From Verrucomicrobiota bacterium (GTDB lineage Bacteria; Verrucomicrobiota; Verrucomicrobiia; Opitutales; Opitutaceae): 35,318 nucleotides of DNA. The notes under the pieces are model-generated. The model was given only the letters and a program-made list of their open reading frames with translations, was not told the DNA's origin and did not search any database. Position 1 is the stretch's first letter, and each line of letters opens with the position of its first letter. Shown here in pieces: positions 8,856-16,474 of this stretch. Location: assembly GCA_023430565.1 (NCBI GenBank), contig JAEZAD010000144.1, forward strand, positions 1-35,318, in the 5' to 3' direction. The position numbers and the translations under genes are program-made.

Positions 8856-8876
8856 GGGCGGAGGACTAGTCCGCCC
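8856..8876. repeat. Hairpin between the two flagellin genes
   Basis: GGGCGGA (8856-8862) pairs with TCCGCCC (8870-8876) around a 7-base loop; the centre also contains the perfect palindrome GGACTAGTCC. It lies 30 bases past the stop of flagellin copy 2 on the minus strand and has no U run, so it may be an attenuator or mRNA-stabilising hairpin. Confidence 0.4.
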
Positions 8877-8905
8877 GCGCGGTGGGCAAGGAAGCTATTC
8901 CAGGT

Positions 8906-9724
8906 TTACTGGAGCAGCTTGAGTGCGGTTTGCGCACTCTGGTTGGCCTGCGTGAGCATCGCCGTGCCGGACTGCACGAGGACGTTCCAGCGGGCGAGCT
9001 GGGTGGATTCCTGGGCGACATCCACGTCGACAATCCGACTCGAGGCGGCCTCGAGGTTGGCCTTGTTGACGGTGAGCAACTCCGCGGCGAACCCGAGGCG
9101 GCTTTGTTCGGCGCCGTTTTCGGCGCGGAAGGTGGCCACGTTCTGGATCGCATCGGTGATGTCGCTGAGGTCGATATCGGCCAGCGAGTCGACGCCGGTG
9201 TCGGTCAGTGCGCCGACGCCGTCGGACGAGTTCCCGAGGTCACGGCCCTGGATGGTGACGGCGGAGGACGAGCTGCCGTCTTCGGTAACGGAGACGGAGA
9301 GGTCGGCCGAACCGAACAGGACGACGCCGTTGAACTGTTCGCCGGTGAGGGCGGTGAGCTGATCCTGCAGCGCCGTGAACTCCGCGTCGTAGTTGGCGAG
9401 GTCGTCGCTGTTCTTGGTGGGGTCCGTGTAGAGCGTCTTGAGCTCGCCCATCCGGTCCAGCACCTTGCCGGCGACCTTCAGCACGCCGTCCTGCGTTTGC
9501 AGATACGAGCTGGCGTTGCCGATGTTGGTCGCAACCGCGCCCTGGCGGACGGCGGCGGCGGATAGTTTCATGGACACGGCGAGACCACCGGCGTCGTCGG
9601 CCGGCGTGACGATTTTCGTGCCGCTGGAGAGCCGATTGAGGCTCTTCTGCAAACTGGAGTTCGAGGCGGCGAGGTTGTTCGCGGCAACGGTCGCCGCGAA
9701 GTTGGTGTTGATGACAACAGGCAT
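8906..9724 (-). CDS. Flagellin (copy 2)
   Basis: A 272-residue flagellin of the same length as copy 1, which lies 242 bases downstream on the same strand. The ends are nearly identical to copy 1 (VINTNFAATVAANNL at the start, ALKLLQ at the end); the centre differs (DLSVSVTEDGSSSS, NSSDGVGAL). The frame is open upstream to 9850, but ATG 9724 is chosen because it gives the standard flagellin N-terminus and has an AAGGAA ribosome site 6 bases away. A well-formed sigma-28 promoter lies at 9827-9853, divergent from the fliD promoter. The two genes look like a tandem duplication that could give a two-component filament. Confidence 0.97.
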   Translation of the reverse strand: MPVVINTNFAATVAANNLAASNSSLQKSLNRLSSGTKIVTPADDAGGLAVSMKLSAAAVRQGAVATNIGNASSYLQTQDGVLKVAGKVLDRMGELKTLYTDPTKNSDDLANYDAEFTALQDQLTALTGEQFNGVVLFGSADLSVSVTEDGSSSSAVTIQGRDLGNSSDGVGALTDTGVDSLADIDLSDITDAIQNVATFRAENGAEQSRLGFAAELLTVNKANLEAASSRIVDVDVAQESTQLARWNVLVQSGTAMLTQANQSAQTALKLLQ

Positions 9725-9826
9725 GGTATCTTCCTTGATGCTAACTGCGACGTCCGTGTCGCATTCGGATCGAGTGGGTTCGGCTCTCGATCTCGCCGGT
9801 CTCAACCTTTGTTGCGACGGGGGCTG

Positions 9827-9853
9827 ATATCGGCGGGGGTCAAGTTCCATTTA
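9827..9853 (-). promoter_or_regulatory. Sigma-28 (FliA) promoter of flagellin copy 2
   Basis: Minus strand: -35 TAAATGGA (9853-9846), exactly 11 bases, -10 GCCGATAT (9834-9827). The TAAA core and 7 of 8 bases of the -10 match the FliA consensus TAAAGTTT-N11-GCCGATAA. The predicted leader is about 95 bases. Confidence 0.75.
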
Positions 9854-9880
9854 GCGGAATTCTTGAATATTTCCGCGGGC

Positions 9881-9907
9881 TTAAGTTTCCGGGAAAACGG
9901 CCGATAC
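9881..9907 (+). promoter_or_regulatory. Sigma-28 (FliA) promoter of fliD
   Basis: -35 TTAAGTTT (9881-9888; 7 of 8), 11 bases, -10 GCCGATAC (9900-9907; 7 of 8). Transcription would start near 9914, about 22 bases before the fliD ATG. The -35 boxes of this promoter and the divergent flagellin promoter are 27 bases apart. Confidence 0.85.
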
Positions 9908-9935
9908 CACCTCTTGATTCATTGTTTTCCCACCC

Positions 9936-11666
9936 ATGGCTGGAATTTCCGTATCAGGACTGATTGATAACTCCTTCGACTGGCAGTCGGTGGTGGATCA
10001 ACTGGTCACGATCGAGAAGATGCCCATCGCGCGCCTGCAGACCGAGCAGGCGGTGAACAACGACAAGCTCGCGAGCCTCGGGGTGTTGAACAGCCTGCTC
10101 TCGGATCTTTCGGCCTCGGCGGTCGACCTGCGCTCGACGACGCTCTTCAAAAGCCGTTCCGCGACCTCGAGCCTGAACGGTTCGACCTGGGCGCTCACGC
10201 CGTCGAGCGGTGCGACGCAGGGGAGCTACACGATTGCGGTGTCGCAGCTGGCGACCGCGTCGAAGCGGGTGGGGGCAAGCGGCGTGTCGAGTCCGTTGAA
10301 TGCGACGGACGATGTTTCGGGCACGACGATCGCCACGCTGGCGACGTCGAAGGCGATCACGGAAGGGAATTTCACGGTGAACGGGAAAACGATTTCCGTG
10401 GCGCTCACCGATTCGCTGCAGGATGTGTTCGCTCGCATTTCGACCGAAACGGGCGGCGCGGTGACGGCGACCTACGACACGGAGACGGACAAGGTCACGC
10501 TCTCCAGCGCGGGCGAGATCGAGCTCGGCGCGGTGAACGACTCCAGCAATTTTCTCTCCGCCCTGCAGCTGGCGAACAATGGCACCGGCTCAGTCGTGAG
10601 CACCGGCAAGCTCGGGTCGGCGTCGCTGAGTGCGACGCTCGCGTCGTCGCGTCTGGCGGGTGCGCTCAACGCGGACGCCGAAGGCGATGGCAGCTTCTCG
10701 ATCAACGGCGTGACGATCGACTACAACGTCAACACGGACACGTTGAAGACCGTCCTGAGCAAGATCAACAAGTCGACCGCGGGCGTGACGGCGGCCTACG
10801 ACGCGACGAACGACCGGTTCATCCTCACGAACAACGCGACCGGCGACACCGGCATGGGCGCGAACGAAGTCTCGGGCGGCCTCCTCGACGCGATGGGGTT
10901 GACGAGCGGTTCGGCGTTGCAGCGGGGCAAGGACGCGCAGTTCACCGTCAACGACGGCGACACGATCACGAGCAAGAGCAACACGCTGACTTCGACGGAG
11001 CACGGCGTCACCGGGTTGTCGATCAAGGTCGATTCGACCACGACGCAGACCGTCACGGTCGGGGCCGACACGGAAAAGATGAAGGCGGCGATCGAGGACT
11101 TCATGGAGAAGTTCAACACCGTCCAGAGCTTCATCGATCAGGAGACGGCGGTCTCGACGACGGCGGACGGCAAAGTGACCAAGTCGACGCTGGGTGGAAA
11201 TCAGGAAGTGGAGCGTTGGGGGACGAAGCTCCGCTCGCTTGCCTTCGGGGCGATTTCCGGCCTGAGCACGACGATGTCTCGCATCTCGGATCTCGGCCTC
11301 GATTTCGACTCGATCAGCTCGCGGCTGCAGATCAAGGACCCGGCGAAGCTCGAGACGATGTTGAGCGAGAACAGCGACGACATCGCGGCATTCTTCAGCG
11401 ACACGTCGACGGGATTTGCGCAGCAGTTTTCGACCTATTTGACCGACCTGCTCAAGACGAGCTCCGGCCCGCTGGCGGCGCAGAACACCACGCTCGTGAA
11501 GCAGAACAACGACCTGCAGAAGCAAATCGAAGTTTTGAATCGCCGGGTTGAAAATCAGCGCACGCTGCTGATGAGCGCCTTTCTCGCGATGCAGGATGCG
11601 CAGTCGACAGCGGCCAATCAGCAAAAGAGCATCAACGACATGTTCTTCAAGAAGAGCACTTCGTGA
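9936..11666 (+). CDS. fliD: Flagellar hook-associated protein 2 (filament cap)
   Basis: A 576-residue FliD, the cap that folds and inserts flagellin at the filament tip. The N-terminal domain (about 1-110) begins ISVSGLIDNSFDWQSVVDQLV, followed by IEKMPIARLQTE and a region rich in Leu/Ser; the middle is made of Thr/Asp/Gly-rich beta repeats; the C-terminal domain has the EDFMEKFNTVQSFI and SRISDLGLDFD segments typical of FliD and ends in a coiled coil with NRRVENQRTLLMSAF. Length is usual for the larger FliD proteins. ATG 9936 is preceded by CCCACCC with no Shine-Dalgarno site. It has its own sigma-28 promoter and is transcribed away from the flagellins. Its stop overlaps the start of the next gene (ATGA). 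Confidence 0.96.
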   Translation: MAGISVSGLIDNSFDWQSVVDQLVTIEKMPIARLQTEQAVNNDKLASLGVLNSLLSDLSASAVDLRSTTLFKSRSATSSLNGSTWALTPSSGATQGSYTIAVSQLATASKRVGASGVSSPLNATDDVSGTTIATLATSKAITEGNFTVNGKTISVALTDSLQDVFARISTETGGAVTATYDTETDKVTLSSAGEIELGAVNDSSNFLSALQLANNGTGSVVSTGKLGSASLSATLASSRLAGALNADAEGDGSFSINGVTIDYNVNTDTLKTVLSKINKSTAGVTAAYDATNDRFILTNNATGDTGMGANEVSGGLLDAMGLTSGSALQRGKDAQFTVNDGDTITSKSNTLTSTEHGVTGLSIKVDSTTTQTVTVGADTEKMKAAIEDFMEKFNTVQSFIDQETAVSTTADGKVTKSTLGGNQEVERWGTKLRSLAFGAISGLSTTMSRISDLGLDFDSISSRLQIKDPAKLETMLSENSDDIAAFFSDTSTGFAQQFSTYLTDLLKTSSGPLAAQNTTLVKQNNDLQKQIEVLNRRVENQRTLLMSAFLAMQDAQSTAANQQKSINDMFFKKSTS

Positions 11667-12367
11667 TGAGGTCGCCCCACGCTCACGCTCGTAGCTACGC
11701 CGGGCTTTTCGCGGCGTTGATCGCGTTGACGGGGTGCATGCATCCGCCGGCGCACGACGAGGCGCGCACCGGGCCCTTTCATGCGGCGGTGAATCATGCG
11801 GCGGATCCGCAGCTCCCGCAGACATTGCGACGCGTGGTGCTGCTGCCGGTGGCCGGCGGTTCGGCGGCGGACGCGGAGAGTGCGGCGGCGCTCGGCCCGG
11901 TGTTTGCGGCCGAGCTGCAGAAGCAAAATCGTTTCGAGGTGGTCACGCTCACGCGCGAGGACCTGTTGCGGCGGTTTCGCCGGCCCGAGGTGCTGTCGAC
12001 GGCGTCGTTGCCGCACGATTTCATGGCGAAACTGCGCCGCGATCTCGCCGTGGATGGCGTGATGTTCGTCGATCTCACCGTCTATAAACCCTATCGGCCG
12101 ATGGTCGTCGGCGTGCGCGCCAAGCTGGCGACGGCGGGGGAGGACGTGCGGCTCGTGTGGACGTTCGACAACGTCTTCTCCACCGCTGACCCGGCGACGG
12201 CGAACAGTGCCCGCCGGCATTTCATCAACTCGGATCGCGGGGGGATCCCCGCCGATCTCACGCCGGGCGTGCTGCATTCGCCGTCGCGGTTTGCGGAGTA
12301 TGCCGCGGCGCAGGCCTTCGCGACGCTGCCTCCGGTCTACACGCCCCCGCCGGCGGCGGAAGATTAG
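11666..12367 (+). CDS. Putative outer-membrane lipoprotein in the flagellar operon
   Basis: A 233-residue protein with a lipoprotein signal: a basic/His N-terminus, a hydrophobic run (GLFAALIALTG) and a lipobox Cys at residue 24. Residue +2 is Met, not Asp, which suggests outer-membrane sorting. The mature part has VVLLPV, a phase where AAELQKQNRFEVVTLTREDL follows, and VDGVMFVDLTVYKPYRP, a pattern like CsgG/GNA1162-type periplasmic lipoprotein folds, though this is a fold-level guess. Its ATG overlaps the fliD stop codon, so the two are translationally coupled. GTG 11663 is an alternative start. A role at the flagellum (for example outer-membrane ring or cap export) is inferred only from position. 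Confidence 0.75.
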   Translation: MRSPHAHARSYAGLFAALIALTGCMHPPAHDEARTGPFHAAVNHAADPQLPQTLRRVVLLPVAGGSAADAESAAALGPVFAAELQKQNRFEVVTLTREDLLRRFRRPEVLSTASLPHDFMAKLRRDLAVDGVMFVDLTVYKPYRPMVVGVRAKLATAGEDVRLVWTFDNVFSTADPATANSARRHFINSDRGGIPADLTPGVLHSPSRFAEYAAAQAFATLPPVYTPPPAAED

Positions 12368-12388
12368 GTGACGATTGCGAACAGCCGC

Positions 12389-12415
12389 TAAAGTCTTTCT
12401 GGTGCGGACCGATAA
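12389..12415 (+). promoter_or_regulatory. Sigma-28 (FliA) promoter of the flgM-like/fliS operon
   Basis: -35 TAAAGTCT (12389-12396; 7 of 8), exactly 11 bases, -10 ACCGATAA (12408-12415; 7 of 8). It lies just past the lipoprotein stop and about 70 bases before the flgM-like ATG. One of the closest matches to the FliA consensus in the window. Confidence 0.85.
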
Positions 12416-12485
12416 CTTGCACATCAACCAACGGCGTTCCCTGTAATTGACCTCAGAGGCTGACCGTTTCGTTCCACGAAACCCA

Positions 12486-12770
12486 ATGATCAATTCCACA
12501 ACCTCAACCGACCGGGCGCTGCACACGGAAGCCGTGGCGGCCGCCGGCCAGGCGACGCCTCGTCCGCCCGCTCCGCGGCTGGACCAGTTGTCGACCGACA
12601 GCGCTGCCTTTCTCCGCTCCGAACTGGAGCGCCAGCCTGAAGTCCGGCCCGAAGTGGTCGAGCGTGCCCGCGCCCTCGCGGCCGATTCGAATTATCCGTC
12701 GCGCGACGTGCTGAGCAAAGTGGGCGAGATGATTCTCCGCTCGCCGGATCTCAGCGAAGACGAATCGTAA
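12486..12770 (+). CDS. flgM: FlgM-like anti-sigma-28 factor
   Basis: A 94-residue acidic protein. The first half is a disordered Ala/Pro/Thr-rich stretch; the second half has RPEVVERARALAADSNYPSR then VLSKVGEMIL, which follows the FlgM pattern (R..kV..lk..Ia.G.Y.vd...vA.kll). FlgM binds FliA (sigma-28) until the hook is complete and is then exported. The start was set at ATG 12486; a TTG at 12447 is in frame but would lengthen an already disordered end. The gene follows directly behind a near-consensus sigma-28 promoter and lies 10 bases before fliS, as expected for a late flagellar feedback regulator. The match is by pattern only and short, so the name is probable rather than certain. Confidence 0.6.
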   Translation: MINSTTSTDRALHTEAVAAAGQATPRPPAPRLDQLSTDSAAFLRSELERQPEVRPEVVERARALAADSNYPSRDVLSKVGEMILRSPDLSEDES

Positions 12771-12780
12771 GCGCGCCACC

Positions 12781-13203
12781 ATGGTCGCCAACGGCTACGT
12801 CAAAACGTATCGGGCGAATGCGGTGCTCACCGCCAGCCCGGGACAGCTCGTGTTGATGCTTTACGATGGGGCGCTGAAAGCGATGGCGATCGCCGTGGAG
12901 GCGTTCGAGCGTCCGGAGACGGACACGCGCCGCATCGAAGTCATCAATCACCAGCTGCAGAAGGCGCAGAACATCATCGTTGAACTGCAAAGCGGTTTGA
13001 ACCTGGAGGCGGGCGGTGAGTTCGCCCGCACGCTGTTTCGCCTCTACGACTATCACAACCGCCGTCTCTTCGAGGCCAACCTGCGCAAGGACGTCTGCAT
13101 CGTGCACGAAGTGGAGGAGTTGGTGCGTTCGCTCCGCGATGCGTGGGCGGAGATGCTGACGAAACAGGAAACGCCGGCGGAGAGCCTGCGTGGCGTCGCC
13201 TGA
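12781..13203 (+). CDS. fliS: Flagellar export chaperone FliS
   Basis: A 140-residue, mostly helical protein that binds the C-terminal end of flagellin in the cytoplasm and keeps it unfolded for export. It begins with the YVKTYRANAVLTASPGQLVLMLYDGALKAM segment region (residues 6-35), which contains the FliS hallmarks (Y..N.v.taspg.Lv.mLYdGal) and continues with a four-helix bundle including LYDYHNRRLFEANL near residues 88-101. Length is typical. The ATG follows GCGCCACC, with no Shine-Dalgarno site. It is the second gene of the sigma-28 driven flgM-like operon and is followed at once by another small chaperone-like gene. Confidence 0.95.
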   Translation: MVANGYVKTYRANAVLTASPGQLVLMLYDGALKAMAIAVEAFERPETDTRRIEVINHQLQKAQNIIVELQSGLNLEAGGEFARTLFRLYDYHNRRLFEANLRKDVCIVHEVEELVRSLRDAWAEMLTKQETPAESLRGVA

Positions 13204-13216
13204 TTTTTCGGAGCGT

Positions 13217-13594
13217 ATGAAAGACTGCTCGCGCGAACGTTTTCACCGGCTGCTGGGCGCGCTGGACGAATTGGTGTCACAGGAGGCGAACGACGTCGCC
13301 GCGGGGGATTTCGAGGCGGTCGGGGCGGTGCAGCGGCGTGCCGCTCCCGTCGTGGCCGAGCTCGCTGCGCTCGGACCGGATGTCGCCAACGACCTCGCGC
13401 GGGCCCGGGTGGCGGCGCTTCTGGCGCGGCGGCAGCACAACATCGATTTGATCGAGACGCAGCTCGCGACGGCGCGCGCGGAATTGCTCGCGGTGCAGGA
13501 GAGCGCGTCGCGGCTCGGCCGGATTGCGCCGGCCTATGGACGGGCGGAACGGCCGGTGCGCAACGCCAGCTCGCGGTTGAACGCGGCGGGTTGA
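13217..13594 (+). CDS. Small coiled-coil protein, possible FliT/FlgN-type chaperone
   Basis: A 125-residue protein, nearly all helix, with FHRLLGALDELVSQEANDVAAGDFEAV followed by an Ala/Arg-rich coiled coil and HNIDLIETQLATARAELL. This is the general layout of FlgN or FliT flagellar chaperones (long helices with a regulatory tail), but no diagnostic residue is clear. ATG 13217 is preferred because a GGAG lies just upstream and it avoids overlap with fliS; GTG 13190 would overlap the fliS end by 14 bases. It is the last gene of the flgM-like/fliS operon, the usual place of fliT. A role in flagellin or hook-associated protein export is inference from position. Confidence 0.65.
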   Translation: MKDCSRERFHRLLGALDELVSQEANDVAAGDFEAVGAVQRRAAPVVAELAALGPDVANDLARARVAALLARRQHNIDLIETQLATARAELLAVQESASRLGRIAPAYGRAERPVRNASSRLNAAG

Positions 13595-13761
13595 AGCGCC
13601 CGATTGCGGACCGACAGGAGCAAGGTTGGCGAGTCTGCCGGCGATGCCGACGGGCGAAGACGGAACCTCGCTGGCGAGCAGGCTCCGACAATGGCTCCGA
13701 TGAATTTGCGACCGCGCTCGTGTGGCGTGGGTCTAGACCTCGAGGGGTTGAGACACAAAAA

Positions 13762-13784
13762 AGCGGCGGTGAAAAACCGCCGCT
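13762..13784 (-). terminator. Intrinsic terminator of the 131-residue orphan gene
   Basis: Perfect 9-bp stem AGCGGCGGT/ACCGCCGCT with a 5-base loop; on the minus strand it is followed by TTTTTT (plus-strand A run at 13756-13761). It lies about 30 bases past the stop at 13816. The rest of 13595-13761 shows no gene. Confidence 0.85.
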
Positions 13785-13815
13785 CCAGGAGCAGATGAGA
13801 AGAGTTTCGAGCGGG

Positions 13816-14211
13816 TCAGCCGACGGCGGCGACGCGTTCTTCCTCCATGGAAGGCGTAGCGATCGTGGCCATGGCGGGCGGGCCGGCGAGCCAGGCGGCG
13901 GCGATGCGGTTGGCCTCGAGTTTCCAGTTGAGGAAAGGGGTGTCGTAGATGGAGAGCATCGTGCCGGTGGAAGAACCTTCCCAGTTGAGGGTGGTTTTCA
14001 GGCAGAACGAGCCGTTGGCGAGGCCGAAGTATTGCGCGAGAACGGTGCCGGCGGGCATGCCGCTGTCGGGGTCGCGCGAGGTCAGCGTGAGACGGCCGAG
14101 GCCGGACTTGAAGTTGACGATGCGGGAGCTGTCCCAGACGGCATCATCTCCCGCATTGGCTTCGAGGCGAATGGCGCGTTCGACATCCGTGAGAAAGGAG
14201 AGCAGGCGCAT
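13816..14211 (-). CDS. Conserved-looking hypothetical protein, putative sigma-28 regulon member
   Basis: A 131-residue protein of no recognised family. It begins LLSFLTDVERAIRLEANAGDD and has a beta-rich middle (RIVNFKSGLGRLTLTSRDPD, GTVLAQYFG, SFCLKTTLNWEG) and a hydrophobic stretch near LNWKLEANRIAAAWLAGPP. No signal peptide is seen. ATG 14211 is taken as the start; the frame is open further upstream but the extension overlaps the receiver gene on the other strand and has no typical composition. It has a weak sigma-28-like promoter (14256-14282) and a clear terminator at 13762-13784, so it is a separate transcription unit between flagellar and chemotaxis genes. Function unknown. Confidence 0.7.
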   Translation of the reverse strand: MRLLSFLTDVERAIRLEANAGDDAVWDSSRIVNFKSGLGRLTLTSRDPDSGMPAGTVLAQYFGLANGSFCLKTTLNWEGSSTGTMLSIYDTPFLNWKLEANRIAAAWLAGPPAMATIATPSMEEERVAAVG

Positions 14212-14255
14212 GGCGATCGATGGGTGCAGAGCCGGCGAAGGTGCCGGTTGCTTCT

Positions 14256-14282
14256 CAATCGGACGGGTCCGGAAAAAGTTGA
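14256..14282 (-). promoter_or_regulatory. Possible sigma-28 promoter of the 131-residue orphan gene (weak)
   Basis: Minus strand: -35 TCAACTTT (6 of 8), 11 bases, -10 TCCGATTG (5 of 8). The start codon would be about 40 bases past the transcription start. Confidence 0.35.
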
Positions 14283-14291
14283 GAGTTTTAT

Positions 14292-14318
14292 TTAACTTTT
14301 CACAACCCGCGCCGATGC
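14292..14318 (+). promoter_or_regulatory. Possible sigma-28 promoter of the lone receiver (weak)
   Basis: -35 TTAACTTT (14292-14299; 6 of 8), 11 bases, -10 GCCGATGC (14311-14318; 6 of 8). The start codon at 14329 would lie only about 4 bases from the transcription start, so the message would be nearly leaderless. Confidence 0.4.
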
Positions 14319-14328
14319 TCCCCGGGCG

Positions 14329-14757
14329 ATGCTTTCTTCGGCCGCTCTTTTCCCCAGCCTCGAGCCGGCCGCCGCCGACGAGGCGGCGACACGCCAGGGT
14401 GTGGTGTTGCTGGTGGAGGACGAAGATCCGCTCGCGGAGCTGCTGACCACGTTGTTGACCCGCATGAAAGTGCGTGTGCTGCGGGCGGCGGATGGTGCGC
14501 AGGCGGTTAAGTTGTTCATCGAACACCGCGCGACGATCTCGCTGGCGTTTGTCGACTGTCATCTGCCCGATACGGGCGGCGCCGAGTTGTGCCGCGATTT
14601 TCGCGACCGCGCGCCGGGACTGCCGCTGCTGTTGACCAGCGGCCGGGACCAGCGCGCGCTCGAGATCCAGCTCGCCGCCGGCGGGCCGTGCCAGTTCCTG
14701 CCGAAACCCTACATGCCCGGCGACGTCATGCGTCGCGTAAGCGCGATGCTGGCGTAG
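14329..14757 (+). CDS. Single-domain response regulator (CheY-like receiver)
   Basis: A 142-residue protein made of one receiver domain after a short 24-residue lead. The acidic pair (VLLVEDED, residues 26-33), phosphoacceptor Asp in FVDCHLPD (about D76), the Thr/Ser switch residue in LLTSG and the Lys in LPKPY (about K126) are all present, so it should be phosphorylatable. There is no output domain. It is divergent from the 131-residue orphan gene, shares a weak sigma-28-like promoter region and lies before an NtrC-type regulator. A chemotaxis or motility output role is plausible; CheY identity is not established because the sequence around the switch residue is not particularly CheY-like. 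Confidence 0.9.
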   Translation: MLSSAALFPSLEPAAADEAATRQGVVLLVEDEDPLAELLTTLLTRMKVRVLRAADGAQAVKLFIEHRATISLAFVDCHLPDTGGAELCRDFRDRAPGLPLLLTSGRDQRALEIQLAAGGPCQFLPKPYMPGDVMRRVSAMLA

Positions 14758-14871
14758 TTAGGGCGAGAGACCGAACATTTGTTTGAATTGCACGAGGGGG
14801 CGTGTCTTATTCCCCGACCCAGCCTTCGCCTCCGGTGAGGCGGCTGTCGAACCTCACCCGCCCGTTTTGAA

Positions 14872-16350
14872 ATGTCTTTCGAGAAGATCCTGATCGTCGA
14901 GGACGAGCTCGTCGTCCGAAATCTGCTCCAGAGCATTTTTCAGCGGCACAAGCTGCCGGTCACGTGCGCGAACAACCTGGCGGAGGCGGCGGCGGTGCTG
15001 GAGCGGGAGCAGTTCGATTTGATGATGCTCGACATCCGGCTGCCGGACGGGGACGGGCAGAAATTTCTCGAGCATGTGTCGGCGCTGCCGGAGCGCCCGC
15101 TGGTCGTAATGGTAACTGGATACGGCACGATCGAGTCGGCGGTGGGCTGCATGCGTGCGGGGGCGTTCGATTACGTGTTGAAGCCGTTTTCGCCGAGCCA
15201 GATCGACGTGATCCTGAAGAAGGCGCAGTCGTATCGGCAGCTGTTGAAGGTGAACCGGCTGCTGAGCGACGACCCGGAGGACGAGGATGGCACGCTCGTC
15301 GGGCGCAGTCCGGCGATGACCCGGCTGCGGCAGCTGATCGAGCGCGTGGCGCCGACGGATGCGACGGTGCTGGTGACGGGCGAGAGCGGGACGGGCAAGG
15401 AAATGGTGGCACGCGAGTTTTACCGGCGCAGCCCGCGGCGCGGGCATCCGTTCATAAAGATGAATTGCGCGGCCATCTCGGAGAATCTGATCGAGAGCGA
15501 GTTCTTCGGTCACGAGCGCGGGGCATTCACGGGAGCGACGGAGCGGCGCGAAGGGCGCTTCGAACTGGCGAACCAGGGCACGTTGCTGCTCGACGAGGTG
15601 AGCGAAATCCCGCCGAACCTGCAGGCGAAGCTGCTGCGGGTTTTGCAGGAGCGTGAATTCGAACGCGTGGGCGGCAGCCGCACGATCAAGGTCAACGTGC
15701 GCATCATCGCGACGTCGAATCGCGATCTCATGCGGCACGTGGAAAAGGGCGAGTTCCGCCAGGATCTTTATTACCGTTTGAATGTTTTCCCGGTGCATGT
15801 GCCGCCGCTGCGCGACCGGCCGGAAGACGTGCTGCTGCTGTCGGATCACTTTCTGCGGCGCTTCGTGCGCAAGCATGGCGTGAAAGTGACGGGCTTTTCC
15901 GAAGCCGCGCGGGCGGCGCTGCAGGCGTATCGCTGGCCGGGCAATGTGCGCGAATTGCAGAACACGATCGAGCGCGCGGTGATTCTTTCGGAGGCGGGGC
16001 GGCCGGTGACCACAGGGGCGCTCGGTTTGCCGGGCGATCTTTCGCTCGAGACTCAGCCGCCGGTTCCGGTGGCGGGGCCGACGACGACGGAGGAACTGGC
16101 GAGCGCGGGAATGCCCCCGATCGCGCCCTTGGAGCCGGCTGTGCCGGTCACGAATGGGAATGGCCAGGTCTTGCGGCTCGACGCGCTCGAGAAGCAGGCG
16201 ATCCGGGCGGCGCTGCGGCAAACGGCGGGAAATCGCACGCAGGCGGCGGCGGAGCTCGGCATCAGCATCCGCACGCTGCGCAACAAGCTGCAGGAGTATC
16301 GCGAGGCCGGTGACCCGATCGACGCGGATCTGGCGTCGATCGACGGATAA
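14872..16350 (+). CDS. NtrC-family sigma-54-dependent response regulator
   Basis: A 492-residue activator with three domains. The receiver (1-120) has acidic EDE near residues 10-12, Asp 54 in LDIRLPD and Lys 104. The AAA+ domain (about 140-370) has Walker A GESGTGKE (170-177), GAFTGA (217-222, the sigma-54 contact loop) and Walker B LLLDEVSEIP. The C-terminus has a Fis-type helix-turn-helix (GNRTQAAAELGISIRTLRNKL). All catalytic parts are intact. It resembles flagellar FlgR/FlrC-type regulators in position, between the filament genes and a CheX operon, but no partner kinase is adjacent; the CHASE4 hybrid kinase at 27979 is too distant to assign. No -24/-12 promoter was found by eye in this window. 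Confidence 0.95.
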   Translation: MSFEKILIVEDELVVRNLLQSIFQRHKLPVTCANNLAEAAAVLEREQFDLMMLDIRLPDGDGQKFLEHVSALPERPLVVMVTGYGTIESAVGCMRAGAFDYVLKPFSPSQIDVILKKAQSYRQLLKVNRLLSDDPEDEDGTLVGRSPAMTRLRQLIERVAPTDATVLVTGESGTGKEMVAREFYRRSPRRGHPFIKMNCAAISENLIESEFFGHERGAFTGATERREGRFELANQGTLLLDEVSEIPPNLQAKLLRVLQEREFERVGGSRTIKVNVRIIATSNRDLMRHVEKGEFRQDLYYRLNVFPVHVPPLRDRPEDVLLLSDHFLRRFVRKHGVKVTGFSEAARAALQAYRWPGNVRELQNTIERAVILSEAGRPVTTGALGLPGDLSLETQPPVPVAGPTTTEELASAGMPPIAPLEPAVPVTNGNGQVLRLDALEKQAIRAALRQTAGNRTQAAAELGISIRTLRNKLQEYREAGDPIDADLASIDG

Positions 16351-16380
16351 GCGAAGCGGTCGGGCGAAAAGGCGCTCGTG

Positions 16381-16400
16381 GCGCGGTGGCCGCACCGCGC
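16381..16400. repeat. Perfect hairpin after the sigma-54 regulator
   Basis: 8-bp arms GCGCGGTG and CACCGCGC with a 4-base loop, 30 bases after the stop at 16350. No U run follows, so it may only weakly terminate. Confidence 0.4.
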
Positions 16401-16474
16401 GTGGGTCGCTGCGGCGGGGTGGGGGAGTGCGCTGCCGTGGCTGGGGTGTTTTTCGGCCGCTGCAACAATCCTGT

